A stretch of DNA of 64,000 bases from Datisca glomerata. Lineage: Eukaryota; Streptophyta; Magnoliopsida; Cucurbitales; Datiscaceae. The notes beneath the pieces are model-generated. The model searched no databases. It had not been told where the DNA came from and worked only from the letters and a program-made list of their open reading frames with translations. Where the stretch lies: the NCBI GenBank assembly GCA_003255025.1, contig QANY01008646.1, positions 866,905 through 930,904 on the forward strand. The letters are read 5' to 3'. The translations under genes were made by a program, and so were the position numbers. Below, in pieces: positions 46,106 through 56,995 of the stretch (the first letter of the stretch is position 1; each line of letters begins with the position of its first letter).

Positions 46106-47043
46106 CTGTGGTCAAAATTGTTGACTGAATCTGAGCCGTGGATCATTTTTTTATCTAAGCCCTTCTTATAGTGGTGAGATTAAATCTAAGCCATTAAACT
46201 TGTTCAATCTCAATCGTTGATTTTTCAATATTTAAGCCTATTTTTTTTCTTAGGTTAAGGGTTTTTTTTGCTTCATTTATCTCATTCTCTTCTTCTTCGA
46301 TGGAGGGTTCTTGCTACTGCCTAGGATGTTTTTTGTTTTGCTTCCTTATTCTTCTTCGTTCGTTGTTCTCTTATTTCAGGCAATTTGTGATGTTTTCTTC
46401 TTACTTGTAATTTCGTATTTATAGATTTCCTTCTTCTCTTCTGCTTTCTTTTTCTTCTTCTTCTCTGTTTTTCTTCTGTCTCTGTCCTTCTTTTTTTGTT
46501 TTCTTCTTCTTCTTTGTATTTTTTCTTCTTTGCTTTTCTTCTCTATTTTTTCGTTGTTAGGTAGTGTTTAAATTTTTTATTTTTATTATCTCTGTTAATT
46601 GATTGGATTTTTTTGGCTAAACTAGATCCCTAGACTAACCAGTTTATAAAAATCAACCATTACACTAAATGTTGTTTACCCTGATCCCTGACCAACATTT
46701 CACTCAAAATATTTTTGTGAAGTTACATGTTTACGCTTCATTTTCTTCTTCATTTTCTTCTTCGTTTTCTTCTTCATTTTCTTCTTCCTTCTTTTTGGAA
46801 CATGTAAAAGTTTTGTTTTCTTATTAATTTCTGGAAAGCTTGAATTTTCATGAGTTTTTCCAGTTCATGAATTTTGTGGGAATATTTATTTATTTTCTGG
46901 AATGTTGTTTGAAGTTCATTTATTTTCTTTCTTTTTTTTCCTAGAAAGCTTGAATTTTGGACGAAGACAAAGAAGAAATTTCATGGTTTTTGCCTAGATT
47001 TGAGAGAGAGAATGAGTTTTGTTAATTTTGTACTACACAATCA

Positions 47044-47275
47044 GGTAGACTGGCGTCGTGTAAACTACATGATGGATACATGACGTCAGTGTACCCCCAT
47101 CGTGTAGTCTACACGATGGCTACACGACGCCAATGTAGTTGTCGTGTAGTCTACATGATGGCTACACAAAGCTAGTGTAGCTGTCATGTAGTCTACACGA
47201 TGGCTTCACGAAGCCAGTGTAGACTACACGATGGGTACATTAGCGTCATGTAGACTACACGATGGGTAACGAGCA
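47044..47275. repeat. Palindromic repeat block 1
   Basis: Several copies of the core (C)GTGTAG.CTACACGA with spacers such as TGGCTACACGACGCCAGTGT. Each core is self-complementary around a central base. Confidence 0.9.
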
Positions 47276-47384
47276 TCTTCTGTCAAGAATACTTTTAAAA
47301 TTGAACATTAAAATATAGCCTCAAGTATTTGAAAAATTCATTAAAAAATTTTAATGTTTCTAGTGTGATAAACTTACGGAGGGC

Positions 47385-47505
47385 GTAACTTTTGACTCGA
47401 GTTAAACCATGTGACCCGTAAGATATCAAATTAAATTTTATTCAGAGATCTACATGTGTGACACAGTTTACTCATCACACCCCAGTTTCAGCCCTAAAAA
47501 TACTG
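47385..47505 (-). repeat. Single reverse copy of the Del LTR 187-bp repeat unit
   Basis: On the minus strand the order is AAACTGGGGTGTGATGAGTA, GTAGATCTCTGAATAAA, TTTGATATCTTACGGGTCAC, ATGGTT and GTCAAAAGTTACGCCCT. This is the same order as the repeat unit at 18035-19262. It lies between palindrome blocks 1 and 2 of the foldback MULE. Confidence 0.8.
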
Positions 47506-47562
47506 TTTTAAGCACTTTTGGAGCCCTGAAAGTTACTTTGTTTGTAAATTTGGGTACACAGG

Positions 47563-47997
47563 CTACGCGATGGGTACACGGGTTTCGTGTAGCCATCGTG
47601 TAGTCTACACGATGGGGGTACATTAGCATCGTGTAACCATCATGTAGACTACACGATGACTACACTTAGGGGCACATTGACATCGTGTAACCATCATGTA
47701 GACTACACGATGACTACACCGACATCATGTAACCATCATGTAGACTATACGATGGCTATAGTGACGTCATGTAGCCATCATGTAGACTACACGATGGCTG
47801 CACTGACATCGTGTAACCATCATACAGTCTACACGATGGGGGGTACACTGTCGTCGTGTATCCATCATGTAGTCTACACGATGACTATACTGGCGTAGTG
47901 CAACCATCGTGTAGTCTACATGATGGTTACACTGACGTCGTGTAGCCATCGTATAGTCTACATGATAGCTACACGACGCCAGTGTACCCCATCGTGC
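47563..47997. repeat. Palindromic repeat block 2
   Basis: About ten copies of the palindrome with unit spacing near 40 bp, for example CCATCATGTAGACTACACGA and TCGTGTAGCCATCGTATAGT. Confidence 0.92.
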
Positions 47998-48929
47998 AAT
48001 ACATAATTCATAAAACCTATTCTCTCTCTATGAGTTTCTCTCTCTCAAATCTGGACAAAAACCCATCAAAATTATTCTTCTTCTTTGTCCAAAATTCAAG
48101 CTTTCCAGAAAAAAGAAAATAAATGAAATTTAAACAATGTTCTAGAAAAAAGAAAATAAATAAATATTCTCAGAAAATTCATGAACAGGAAAACCCCATG
48201 AAAATTCAAGTTTTCCAGAAATTAAGAAGAAAACAAAATATATACATTCTAGAAAGAAGAACTAACAATCATTTGCTACTGTATGAAGAAGGAAGAAGAC
48301 GAAGAAGAAGAAGACGAAGAATAAAATGAAGAAGAAAACGAAGAAGAAAATGAAAAGAAAACAAAAGGTAAATATGTAATTTCATAAAGGCATTTTGAGT
48401 GGAAGGTGGGCTAGGGGTCAGGGTGAACAAAAGTTAGTGTAGGGGTTGATTTTTGTAAAATGATTAGTCTATTGGTCTAGTTTAGCAAAAAACCTTAATT
48501 GATTTGTTGCTTGACTTTTCCTTTGAAGGTTTCTCTCTGTTGGAGTTTGACTTTGTCAGAAACTTGTGAAAATGAATAAGGAATGAGGCAGATGAATAAA
48601 TCTGAAGAGGAAATCCATTAGTATTTTTGGATTATCTTTCTATTGAAAATACTATTAGCTTATCGATGGGTACTGTGGGAATAGAATAAATGGTGGGTTG
48701 TCAGTCGATGTTGTTGAATTTATTCAATGTAGTGGTGGTTTCTTGGTTGTTTCTTCAGTCGTTGGATTTGATTGTTCAAATAATTTCTGATGTTATTCGG
48801 TTTCTTTTGTCTTCTCAGTATTTAAATTTTTTGTCTAAGCGATGGTTTTTGTCATTCTTTGGAGGTAATTCTTTGTGAGGTTGAGATTTAAATTGAATTT
48901 TAATTTTTCTTGTGTTTTGGGATAGATTT

Positions 48930-49015
48930 GGAGTTTTTTTTTTCTAAAGTAGATCCCCACTCTAATCATTTTATAAAATTAGAACCTTACACTAAAATTT
49001 GCTTACCCCGGTCCC
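48930..49015 (+). repeat. Left terminal repeat of the coding MULE
   Basis: It aligns with 46605-46700: TAGATCCCCACTCTAATCAT here, TAGATCCCTAGACTAACCAG there, then TTACACTAAAATTTGCTTAC here and TTACACTAAATGTTGTTTAC there. Its partner on the right was not found. Confidence 0.75.
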
Positions 49016-49516
49016 TGGCCCATGACCTATCTATAATTCAAAATCAGCTTGATAAGTTACCAAAAAGCCCATTCACGAATTCCAAACAACGACTAAAGCA
49101 AGAGATGATTACACATTTTCATTACATGAAACCCCACCCCTTCGTGTACCTAACTTGCCTCATCTCTTATTGTTACTATCTCTCTCTCTCAAAGTCGTAG
49201 CATCTCTCTGCAAATTATTGAGTCTTCGTCACCCACAGCAAGGAAAAACAAGATAAGTTTTCAGTTCCTGAGTTTTTGTTTTGGATTCTGAAGTGTTTTT
49301 TCTAGATTTCTGAGTATTTTTTTTGGGTTTTTGACGGTTTTTTATTTTCTGATATTCTGCATTTCTATTTTTTGTGAATGTCCGAATCACAACAAAGTTG
49401 TTTTTTTGGGTTTCTAATTTTTTTCCAGGATTTCTGAGTGTTTTTTCTCCTGGGTTTTTGAGTGTTTTATTTCTGGATTTATGAGGTTCTGGTCTTGGTG
49501 AGTGTCTATTTTCTAG

Positions 49517-49893
49517 ATTACACGAGGGTTGTGTAGGCTACATGAGGACTACACGAGGGTCGTGTAAGCCTCGTGTAGGCTACATAAAGACTACATGAGG
49601 GTCATATAAGCATCGTGTAGGCTACACAAGGACTACACGAGGGTCGTGTAAGCATCGTGTAGGCTACTCGAGGACTACATGTGGGTCGTGTAAGCCTCGT
49701 GTAGGCTATATGAGGACTACACAAAGGTCGTGTAAGCCTCGTATAGGCTACATGAGGACTACACGAGGGTTGTGTACCCGTCGTGTAGGCTACATGAGGC
49801 TCGTGTAAAGCTCGTGTAGTCTATACGAGGCTTACACGAGGATTGTGTACCCCTCGTGTAGTCTACACGATGACTACACGTGTATCGTGCACA
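49517..49893. repeat. Palindromic repeat block 3, upstream of the Ulp1 gene
   Basis: About ten copies of a variant in which the palindrome is CGTGTAGGCTACACGA and the spacer is GGACTACACGAGGGTCGTGT. This subfamily has AGG where other blocks have ATG. Confidence 0.92.
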
Positions 49894-50009
49894 TTTCGGA
49901 TCTTATGTTTGCCTTGAATATTTACAGGTTATAGTTTCATCAAAGATGTAACTAAGATACGTCCATGACGTTAACATAATTCTAAAAGCAAGGGTTAATG
50001 CAAAGTGCA

Positions 50010-50575
50010 ATACCCACTGTATAAATGTTATCAATACCAAGCTGACAGCTCCTCAACTCTCCCTATTTGGGGAGACATGCTTTGGCCATCTCCTTGACCT
50101 CCCAGCCCTGAAGTTTTCAGCATCTATCTGCCACCAGGTGCTGGCTAGGGGGGCCAAACATCTCAACGACACTTCATATGAGGAGGAAATCTAGTTTCTT
50201 GTCAATGAGGAACCACTATGCTTCTCCAATAAGGAGTTCTCATTGATGACTAGACTAAAGTTCAGTGAAATCCGGGATGAGAAAAAGACACGTGGCCCCA
50301 ACAGACTCTATGATCTGTACTTTCCTAAAGCCCAATCAATAACCATGGTTGAGTTGGAGGAGAAGTTTAAAAACTCTAAATATAAGTCAAATTCTGATGG
50401 GGTCAAGATGGCACTGATTTATTTGCTAGAGCATTTTCTATTGAGGAAGGACAACCGTACCCTAATTGACTCGAGATGGTTGGTTTTGGTTGACGACCTT
50501 GAAGCGTTCAACAGATATCCGTGGGGAGAGATCCTCCAACACAATGAAATCATTATTAGATGCGAAGTATACTAA
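50010..50575 (+). pseudogene. DUF1985 region of the MULE Ulp1-type gene
   Basis: In one frame: CFGHLLDLPALKFSASICHQ, a stop at 50192, then FSNKEFSLMTRLKFSEI, KMALIYLLEHFLL, VLVDDLEAFNRYPWGEIL. These match the order of blocks in the plant DUF1985 domain (fGhlLdl, FsL.EF.LvTGL, vDDle.F..YPWG), found almost only next to Ulp1 proteases in MULEs. The stop at 50192 replaces a Trp that is usual there. DUF1985 function is unknown. Confidence 0.8.
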
Positions 50576-51097
50576 GGTTGTTTTTTATGATCCTAAAGAT
50601 CAAGAAAAAAACAAACAAAACACGAAAATCCCCCGCTGTTGTTCATGGGTATTCACTCAATGAATGTCCATTTGCCTTCCAGGTGTAATTTATTTAATTC
50701 TATGTAGTGATGTATTGAATTATTTATATGATGAATACCGAATTACTCTCTTTTGTTTAAATAGGCATGATTATTTGAAACTATCCTCTTGGTGGATAGT
50801 TTGTATGGTAACCAGATTTCGACCAATGTGCCAAGGATTTAGTTGTGTCCGACCACGATAGTACCAGTGAGAATCTTCAAAAAAAAAATTTTTGAAAGAG
50901 AATATATGTTGGTGAATTATGTTGACAAGTTAATTTATATTACTTTCACATATACTAATTTATATTTCTTGCATTTTTAGTTGACAATTCTTTCCTTAGT
51001 CCCTACTGAGGAGGAAGAAGAAAAAAAGCTTATGGAGATCAGTAGTTGGAGAGAAGGTATGTTCAAAATCATTTTCTACCTTTCTTCCTTTTTTGCA

Positions 51098-51315
51098 CGG
51101 ACCTCGTGTAGTCTACACAATTATCCTGATTTTGTGTAATCATCGTGTAGTCTACATTATTACACTGATTTCGTGTAATCATTGTGTAGTCTACACGATG
51201 ACTACACGAGATCCGTGTAACCGATCTTATAGTCTACACGATGGCTACACGAGGTCTGTGTAACCATCGTGTAGTCTACACGATGACTACACGAGATCAG
51301 TGTAACCGATCTATA
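51098..51315. repeat. Palindromic repeat block 4, in an intron of the Ulp1 gene
   Basis: Five to six copies of CGTGTAGTCTACACGATG with spacers ACTACACGAGATCCGTGTAA. It lies between the DUF1985 exon and the Glu/Lys-rich exon. Confidence 0.92.
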
Positions 51316-51360
51316 GTCACATTTTTATATTTTGTCAGCTTAATATTACATTTTTTTTAG

Positions 51361-52530
51361 TTGACACCTTTTTTTTCACCCTTTCTAGTAGAAGATGAGG
51401 CTAATGAGGAGGAGGAGGTCATTGAAAAGAAAGAGGAGAAGAAGAAGAGGAAGAGGTCCGAAGAGGCCATTGAAAAAACACAGGAGAAAAAGGTTGTGTC
51501 CAAGAAGTTTAGTGGACATGAAGATTGGGTGAAGAAATGTCTAATTGGAATGGACCAAAAGATCACTTCAATGGACAAGAAGATTTTGTCCATGCAATCA
51601 GACATTTCCTTTGTAATTTTCCAAATAAAAATTTTGATGGATCATCTGGTAACATCTAGGCCAGATGATTACTCATTTTGTCCTCGATTTGCCATGATGA
51701 TGGCTAGCGACGGGGAGGAGACGAAGATTGAAAAGGAAGTGAAAAAAAAATGAAGAATGAGAGAATGATGAAAAAGAAGAAGATATGGTAGAGAAGGAAG
51801 AAGAAGAGGAGATAGTAGAGAGGGAAGAAAAAGAGAAGGAACATAAGGAAGAAGAAGAAAATGAAAAAGAAAAAGATGAAAAAGAAGAAGAGAAGGTCGA
51901 AGAAAAGAAGGTCGAAGAAAAGGAAGAAGAGAAGTTAGAAGGAAAAGATGAAAAAGAAGTAGAAGAAAAGGAAGTGAAAGATGAACAAGAAAAAGAAGGA
52001 AGAGAAGAAGAAGAAGGGAAAGAAGGTGATAAGGAGGAGGATGAAGAAAAAATAGAAAGGAAAAAATAAATAGAAAAAGAAATAGATGAGAAATAGAAAA
52101 AGAAGAACAAAAAATAAAAGAAGAAGCAAAAGGAGAAAAAATAAAAGAAGAAGAAGAAAATATAGAAGAAAAAGAAATACACAAAGAAGACGAAGTTGAA
52201 AATAAAGAAGTGAAGAATGGGAAGAAAATAAGAATTAGAAGGAATAAAGAGGAAGAAATAAAAAGAAATAAAAAAAATAAGAAGAAGCTGAAAATAAAGC
52301 AGAAGAAGAAGAAGAAGAAGAAGAAGAATAAGAAGAAGAAGATCCAAAGGTTGCATCGATAATATCTGCATTGATGGATTCAATTTGGTCAATGGAGCAG
52401 TCCAACGATGGAGGAGAAGAAGAGCTCGTCTGCCTTTGTGAACTTGGTAATAGGAAGATAAAAAGAGCTCGAGTCCTAGAATCACCTATTGGAAAACCGA
52501 AAAGGTTGAAAAGAAAAAGCAACAAATGAA
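51361..52530 (+). pseudogene. Glu/Lys-rich linker part of the Ulp1-type gene
   Basis: The open frame 51361-51750 encodes an acidic and basic coiled-coil-like stretch (KKEEKKKRKRSEEAIEK, then VKKCLIGMDQKITSMDKKIL). A GAA/AAG-rich tract follows, interrupted by stops. After it, another segment reads SIISALMDSIWSMEQSNDGG and VLESPIGKPKRLKRKSNK, a basic nuclear-signal-like end. The position matches the linker that precedes the protease in related plant genes. The minus-strand 171- and 270-codon frames over it are shadows of the low-complexity tract. Confidence 0.65.
51735..52345 (+). repeat. GAA/AAG-rich low-complexity tract
   Basis: Almost purely purine on the plus strand for 600 bp, with an uninterrupted (AAG)n run near 52300-52345. 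It encodes Glu and Lys in the plus frame. Expansion inside coding sequence is the likely origin. Confidence 0.9.
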
Positions 52531-52744
52531 TAAAGCTGATTAGAATATCGTTGCCAAAATAGACTTCAAACATTTTCATGCATATGATGATATATTTTTA
52601 GAGGATGAAGCCCATTTTAAAGCCTGATTCACCTCCCCAAGGGAAAAGTAAGTTTTGTAATTATTTTATACATTTCTTCTTCTCACGATGGCTATACTGA
52701 CCTCGTGTAGTAAATCAATCTATACCTAATTTTTATCCATAATT

Positions 52745-53780
52745 ACATTGTACGGGAATGAGAAAGTAGACGTTGAATTTTGTACTGTTGGCCTTACATG
52801 GTTCAAAAAACTAGTATATTTACCTTATCAGTGACTTGAGTCAGATGTAAGAAGTTATTTATAATTTTTTAATGTGGTATTAACAATAATTATAAATATC
52901 TTAACTAATATTTATTACATTGCAACATATTGATGCATTACTTGAGCTCATGAGGAGGGATTTGCAAGAATACAACCCTCATATAAAAATCATTGTTGGT
53001 GATTTGATTCTGCAAGTAAGTAAGATTTGTTTTTGAACTTAATGAAGTGCACACCATATTCTACACAGTGCCTTCACGGGTCTCATGTAGACTTTGTGTG
53101 GTCTTCATGACTATTTTTTATTGATGTTGAGGATTTAATTTTTTTCCCGTGACATTACAGGGGAACTTGTCTGGCCGAATGGCACAGTTTGAGCAAGATC
53201 CCGTGGGCTGGGATATTAACATTGATGATCAGCTCTGGTACCTGGTCCTCGGCTTACAGACGGATTTTGGAAGGAGTTGGGAACAGTCAGATAAGGTTGT
53301 CTTTCCAATGAATGTGAACCGCAGTCATTGGATTGTGGTTGAGCTTGATTTGAATGGTTAGTATATTCGTATTTATAACTCCATGAACACGTCACATCAA
53401 CGCTCCTTGTACGGTGAAATGATGAAACTTTTCATGAAAATTGTCCCTCAGCTTCTTCAAATGATGAACATTTATGAGAGAGGACAGGAGGTTAAACCCA
53501 AAGATGAGTAGAAATATGAGATCATGAAGTGTCCACAATAAGAGAATGGGTAAGTGAAATATACATTTTTTTGAAAGTCCACTTAAAATTTTATACATAT
53601 TATTTAATTGTGTTTTTGCATTTCATATGTTTTGTCAGTTTGATTGTGGGGTGTTCACCCTTAAGCTTATCGAAACTCTCACATATGGGAAGAACTTCCA
53701 AGAAATAACTTAACAACAATGCCAAAATATCGAACACGAATTACGATTGAGTTATTTGCACGCGACAATGTTGTACCAAA
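52745..53780 (+). pseudogene. Ulp1-type (C48) cysteine protease domain of the MULE
   Basis: Exon pieces: FKKLVYLPYQ near 52.79 kb; HIDALLELMRRDLQEYNPHI (52926-53015, donor GTAAGT); GNLSGRMAQFEQDPVGWDIN to NVNRSHWIVVELDLNG (53161-53360); IYNSMN to KYEIMKCPQ (to 53549, donor GTAAGT); FDCGVFTLKLIETL (from 53639). The catalytic His (SHW) and Cys (DCG) are present. The usual catalytic Asp is Asn (IYNS in place of YDS). Stops occur at 53359, 53509 and 53539. Ulp1 proteases cleave SUMO; in MULEs the role is not known. This copy is inactive. Confidence 0.88.
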
Positions 53781-53885
53781 ATAATTTTAATATATTTTAT
53801 GGATTTTTATTTTAATTTTATACACCCTCAGATTGTGAATTATGGATTATGAGTTTTTCTTGTTACTATATGTTTAGTGTATGCT

Positions 53886-54290
53886 TCATATAGCCTACAC
53901 GAAAACTTCATGGACATCGTGTAGTCTTCAGGTAACCTACACGAGGCCTTCACGGTCATCGTGTATGATTTGTGTAGCCTATACGATGACTTCACAGACA
54001 TCGTGTAGTCATCGTGTATACTACACGATTACTTCACGGGCAACGTGTATGCTTCATGTAGGCTAATTAAACTTTATGAGATTATTAAATAACAAATACA
54101 ACTATATTTCTATATTTAAGTGGCTAGGTCATCCCGATGACTTCACGAGCATCGTGTAAGCCAACACGATGACTTTACGGGCATCGTGTAGTCTTCATGT
54201 AGCCTACACGATGATTTCACATGCATTGTGCAGTCATTTTGTAGACTACATGAGTACTTCACATGAATCGTGTAGGATTCATGTAGGCTA
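53886..54290. repeat. Palindromic repeat blocks 5 and 6, between the two convergent genes
   Basis: Two clusters (53886-54066 and 54135-54290) separated by plain DNA. The core is more diverged here (CGTGTAGTCTTCAGGTAACC, TCGTGTAAGCCAACACGATG). The words GTGTAGTCTTCATGTAGCCT and GGCTAATTAAACTTTATGA are duplicated between the clusters. Confidence 0.8.
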
Positions 54291-54429
54291 ATTAAACTTT
54301 ATGACATTATTAAATAACAAACACAATTATATTTCTATATTAATATTTAATTTAAGTCTACAAATGTCATTATTTATATTTAAGTGGCTTGGTCATCCTG
54401 TTGATATAGAGGAATTGGTTTTTTACACG

Positions 54430-56886
54430 TTTGTCGATTGTGGCTAATTTACGCACAACGTTTGCACTTCCTTCACACTACTTCCTTGCCTCTAGATGGA
54501 ATTCTCTCTGTCCTAGGTCTGCCACTTTACAGTATAGGTGGCAATACTACCCTTTCATGAATCTCCTGACTGATGACCCAATCTGCTTGATCTTTGAGAG
54601 GATGTATTATTTCTGCATACGCAGCAATTAGAGCCTCTCAACTCCTCCCACCGATACTATTGTGAGATATCTGGAAATGCATCTGTAACATGAGTTATCA
54701 GTCGATCAAATTCTGATTGATGGTATACCTTTGCTGCTTTCAAAAACAATGCGACCGCATCTTCCTTTTTATAAATTGAATTAATATGTTGGCCCATATG
54801 GAATAGGCAAGCTCCATGAAGCGCATTGGGAAAGACAACCTGTACAGCATTTAGTATACTTGTATGCCTGTCAGATATAAACACCAAGTCTTCCGGATCA
54901 CCGATTACATCGTGAAGTTTACGGAAGAACCATTTCCATGAATCATTATTTTCTGAAACTGCAATTCCAAATGTAATGTGATATACTTGGTTGTTCTCAT
55001 CCTTTGTTGTTGCAACAGATAATACCCCTTTATATTTGGCTTTTAAGGCGGTTACGTCAATAGTAATGACAAGCCGTATACAACTGCAAAATCCATGATC
55101 AGAGGGTCCAAGAGCCATGAAAAAATACTTAAAATGATCCTGCTCATCGGTCTTTATGTGTGTTGTTGTCCTTGAAAAATATTTAATATTGTTGTATTAA
55201 AATCAATAGAGTACATAATGTGCAGGATGCGTACACGAGGCCCGTGTAATCATGGTGTAGATTGCGCGATGACTACACGAGTTCCATGTAACAATCATGT
55301 AGACTACACGAGGTCCATGTAACCATGGTGTAGACTACACGATGACTACACAAGATCTGTGTAACCATCGTGTAGACTACAGATGACTACACGAGGTCAG
55401 TGTAGGCATCGTGTAGACTACACGAGGTTCGTGTAACCATCGTGTAGACTACACGATGACTCCACGAGGTTAGTGTAACCATGGTGTAGACTACACGATG
55501 ACTACATGAGCTCCGTATAACCATCAGGTAGACTACACGATTACTACACGAGGTTAGTGTAACCATCATGTAGACTACACGTGATCAGTGTAGGCATCGT
55601 GTAGACTACACGATAGCTTCATGAGGCTCGTGTAGACATTATGATGAAAAAATAAAAAATAAGTACCTGAATTTTTTTATTCTAACATGTGACAATACGC
55701 TGAGAGCATCCTTTAGTTGTCTTCAGGAGACCCTCGAACTACTTCCAATGCATATTCCCTAGCCCTCCATGCCTTATAATAACTTATGTTGAGACCAAAA
55801 TCAAGCCGAACATCTTCAATTATGTCTTTTGGCTTATATATACGTCTGACACCCGTGTATTTGGAACGTATAGAATGACCAATCAATGAATATGTAGCCT
55901 GATGATGTTCATGTCTCAATACTTCAATGTGTATGTATGTGTATTGATGAAATTTGTAACTTTTAAGTATGGATAATTTTTCAATTTCATGGCCCGTAAC
56001 CTTTACTGGCATGTTTTTTCAACACATACTAGTACCGATATTGATTGTTTTGACTTGAAGATCCGAAACTCAAAATTTCTCCAGATGGCCATCATACGAG
56101 CAACCTTAAGCAGCTCGGCTTTATCACTGTACAAATCATCCATATTTATTGTGTCTGATACAACTTGATTCAAATCAACTCGTTGCTCACTGGACCTAGG
56201 ATGTTGTTCATTGAAATTAGGTTGTGATGGCAATGGACAAGTGGTCTCAGGTTCAAGACTAGTATTCAAGTCTGGAATTGTTGTATGGTCGTCTCCACTG
56301 ATGGCTTCATCATGGTCATCTCCATGGATTGCATCATCATACGCCCCCTGATTAAAATCATCATCATCATCTCCATCAATATCAATATCCTCATCCTCGA
56401 AAACATTATAATCATCATGACCAAAAACATCATCATCATGATAGTTCCTTTCAAAATGATAAACACTCTCAAAGCAATGAATGCTTTCATGTAGAGGTTA
56501 CCATGACATTTATGTTTCAGGAACTGAACTTTGATAAAACCATGTAGTTTTAGGAACCCGAGGTTGTTATGACATTGTGGTTTGAGGAACCAAGCTTTGA
56601 GATGAAATTTTTTTGGCTTGGTACTTACAAATAGTAGGTTTCTAAGTGATTCTGATCCATTCTCCTTAAAAAAGAACTGTAAATCTCTATCCTTTAAAGT
56701 TTCAGCAGGAGGGCAGGGGACATGGCTTCTATAAAAAAATTTGATGGACATATCATACTTTGAGGGGTCCGTTTGGGGTTCTTCATGCAATATACTCAAT
56801 AGCTCGTGGTAAGTGCAGTTAGTAGATATCTCCGATAATTTGGTCTTTTCTCCACTAAAAGGCCATGTTGTACCATTTTCACCCAA
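54430..56886 (-). pseudogene. MULE transposase gene, disabled
   Basis: Right to left: a PB1-like N-terminus (TWPFSGEKTKLSEISTNCTY, 56886 start); an acidic Asp-rich linker; MuDR DNA-binding residues (AELLKVARMMAIWRNFEFRI); the linker RIYKPKDIIEDVRLDFGLNI with YYKAWRAREYALEVVRGSPE; a donor near 55666. Next exon (from 55170): HIKTDEQDHFKYFFMALGP, then CSCIRLVITIDVTALKAKYK (first catalytic Asp), FISDRHTSILNAV (second Asp) and HGACLFHMGQHIN. After DAFPDISQ the frame jumps directly to AYAEIIHPLKDQADWV and the zinc knuckle RKCKRC..ISHNRQTC, so the catalytic Glu region is deleted. Stops are present as well. Confidence 0.9.
55212..55638. repeat. Palindromic repeat block 7, in the transposase intron
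   Basis: About ten copies of CGTGTAGACTACACGATGAC with spacers TACACGAGGTCAGTGTAACC, unit near 42 bp. It sits between the linker exon and the catalytic exon of the transposase. Confidence 0.93.
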
Positions 56887-56995
56887 TCTCCATCATGGAT
56901 TAAAAAAAAATTCATACTTCATACATATCTATATATACATCAATGAAGAAGTCAGTACAAGAATAATACATAGTGAAATGAAATATTAATGATCG

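Larger units (their letters stand above)
46605..48494. mobile_element. Foldback Mutator-like element (non-autonomous), 1.9 kb
   Basis: Long inverted terminal repeats of roughly 430-490 bp: GGATTTTTTTGGCTAAACTAG at the left, and on the opposite strand of the right end GGTTTTTTGCTAAACTAGA. Perfect 10-bp duplications TTAATTGATT flank it (46595-46604 and 48495-48504). The centre holds two blocks of the TCGTGTAGTCTACACGA palindrome family and, between them, a fragment of Del-type LTR sequence. Its terminal repeat is shared with the coding MULE that starts at 48930. No gene inside; the frames at 47656-47949 are repeat translation. Confidence 0.92.

Noticed and set aside
47656..47949. Open frames with repeated TSCNHHVDYTM-type peptides on both strands
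   Set aside because: They are translations of the palindromic repeat arrays. The same holds for 53881-54066 and 55387-55569.
51669..52485. Long minus-strand frames rich in Phe, Leu and Ser (171 and 270 codons)
   Set aside because: They are the complement of the GAA/AAG tract and carry no domain. Low complexity explains their length.
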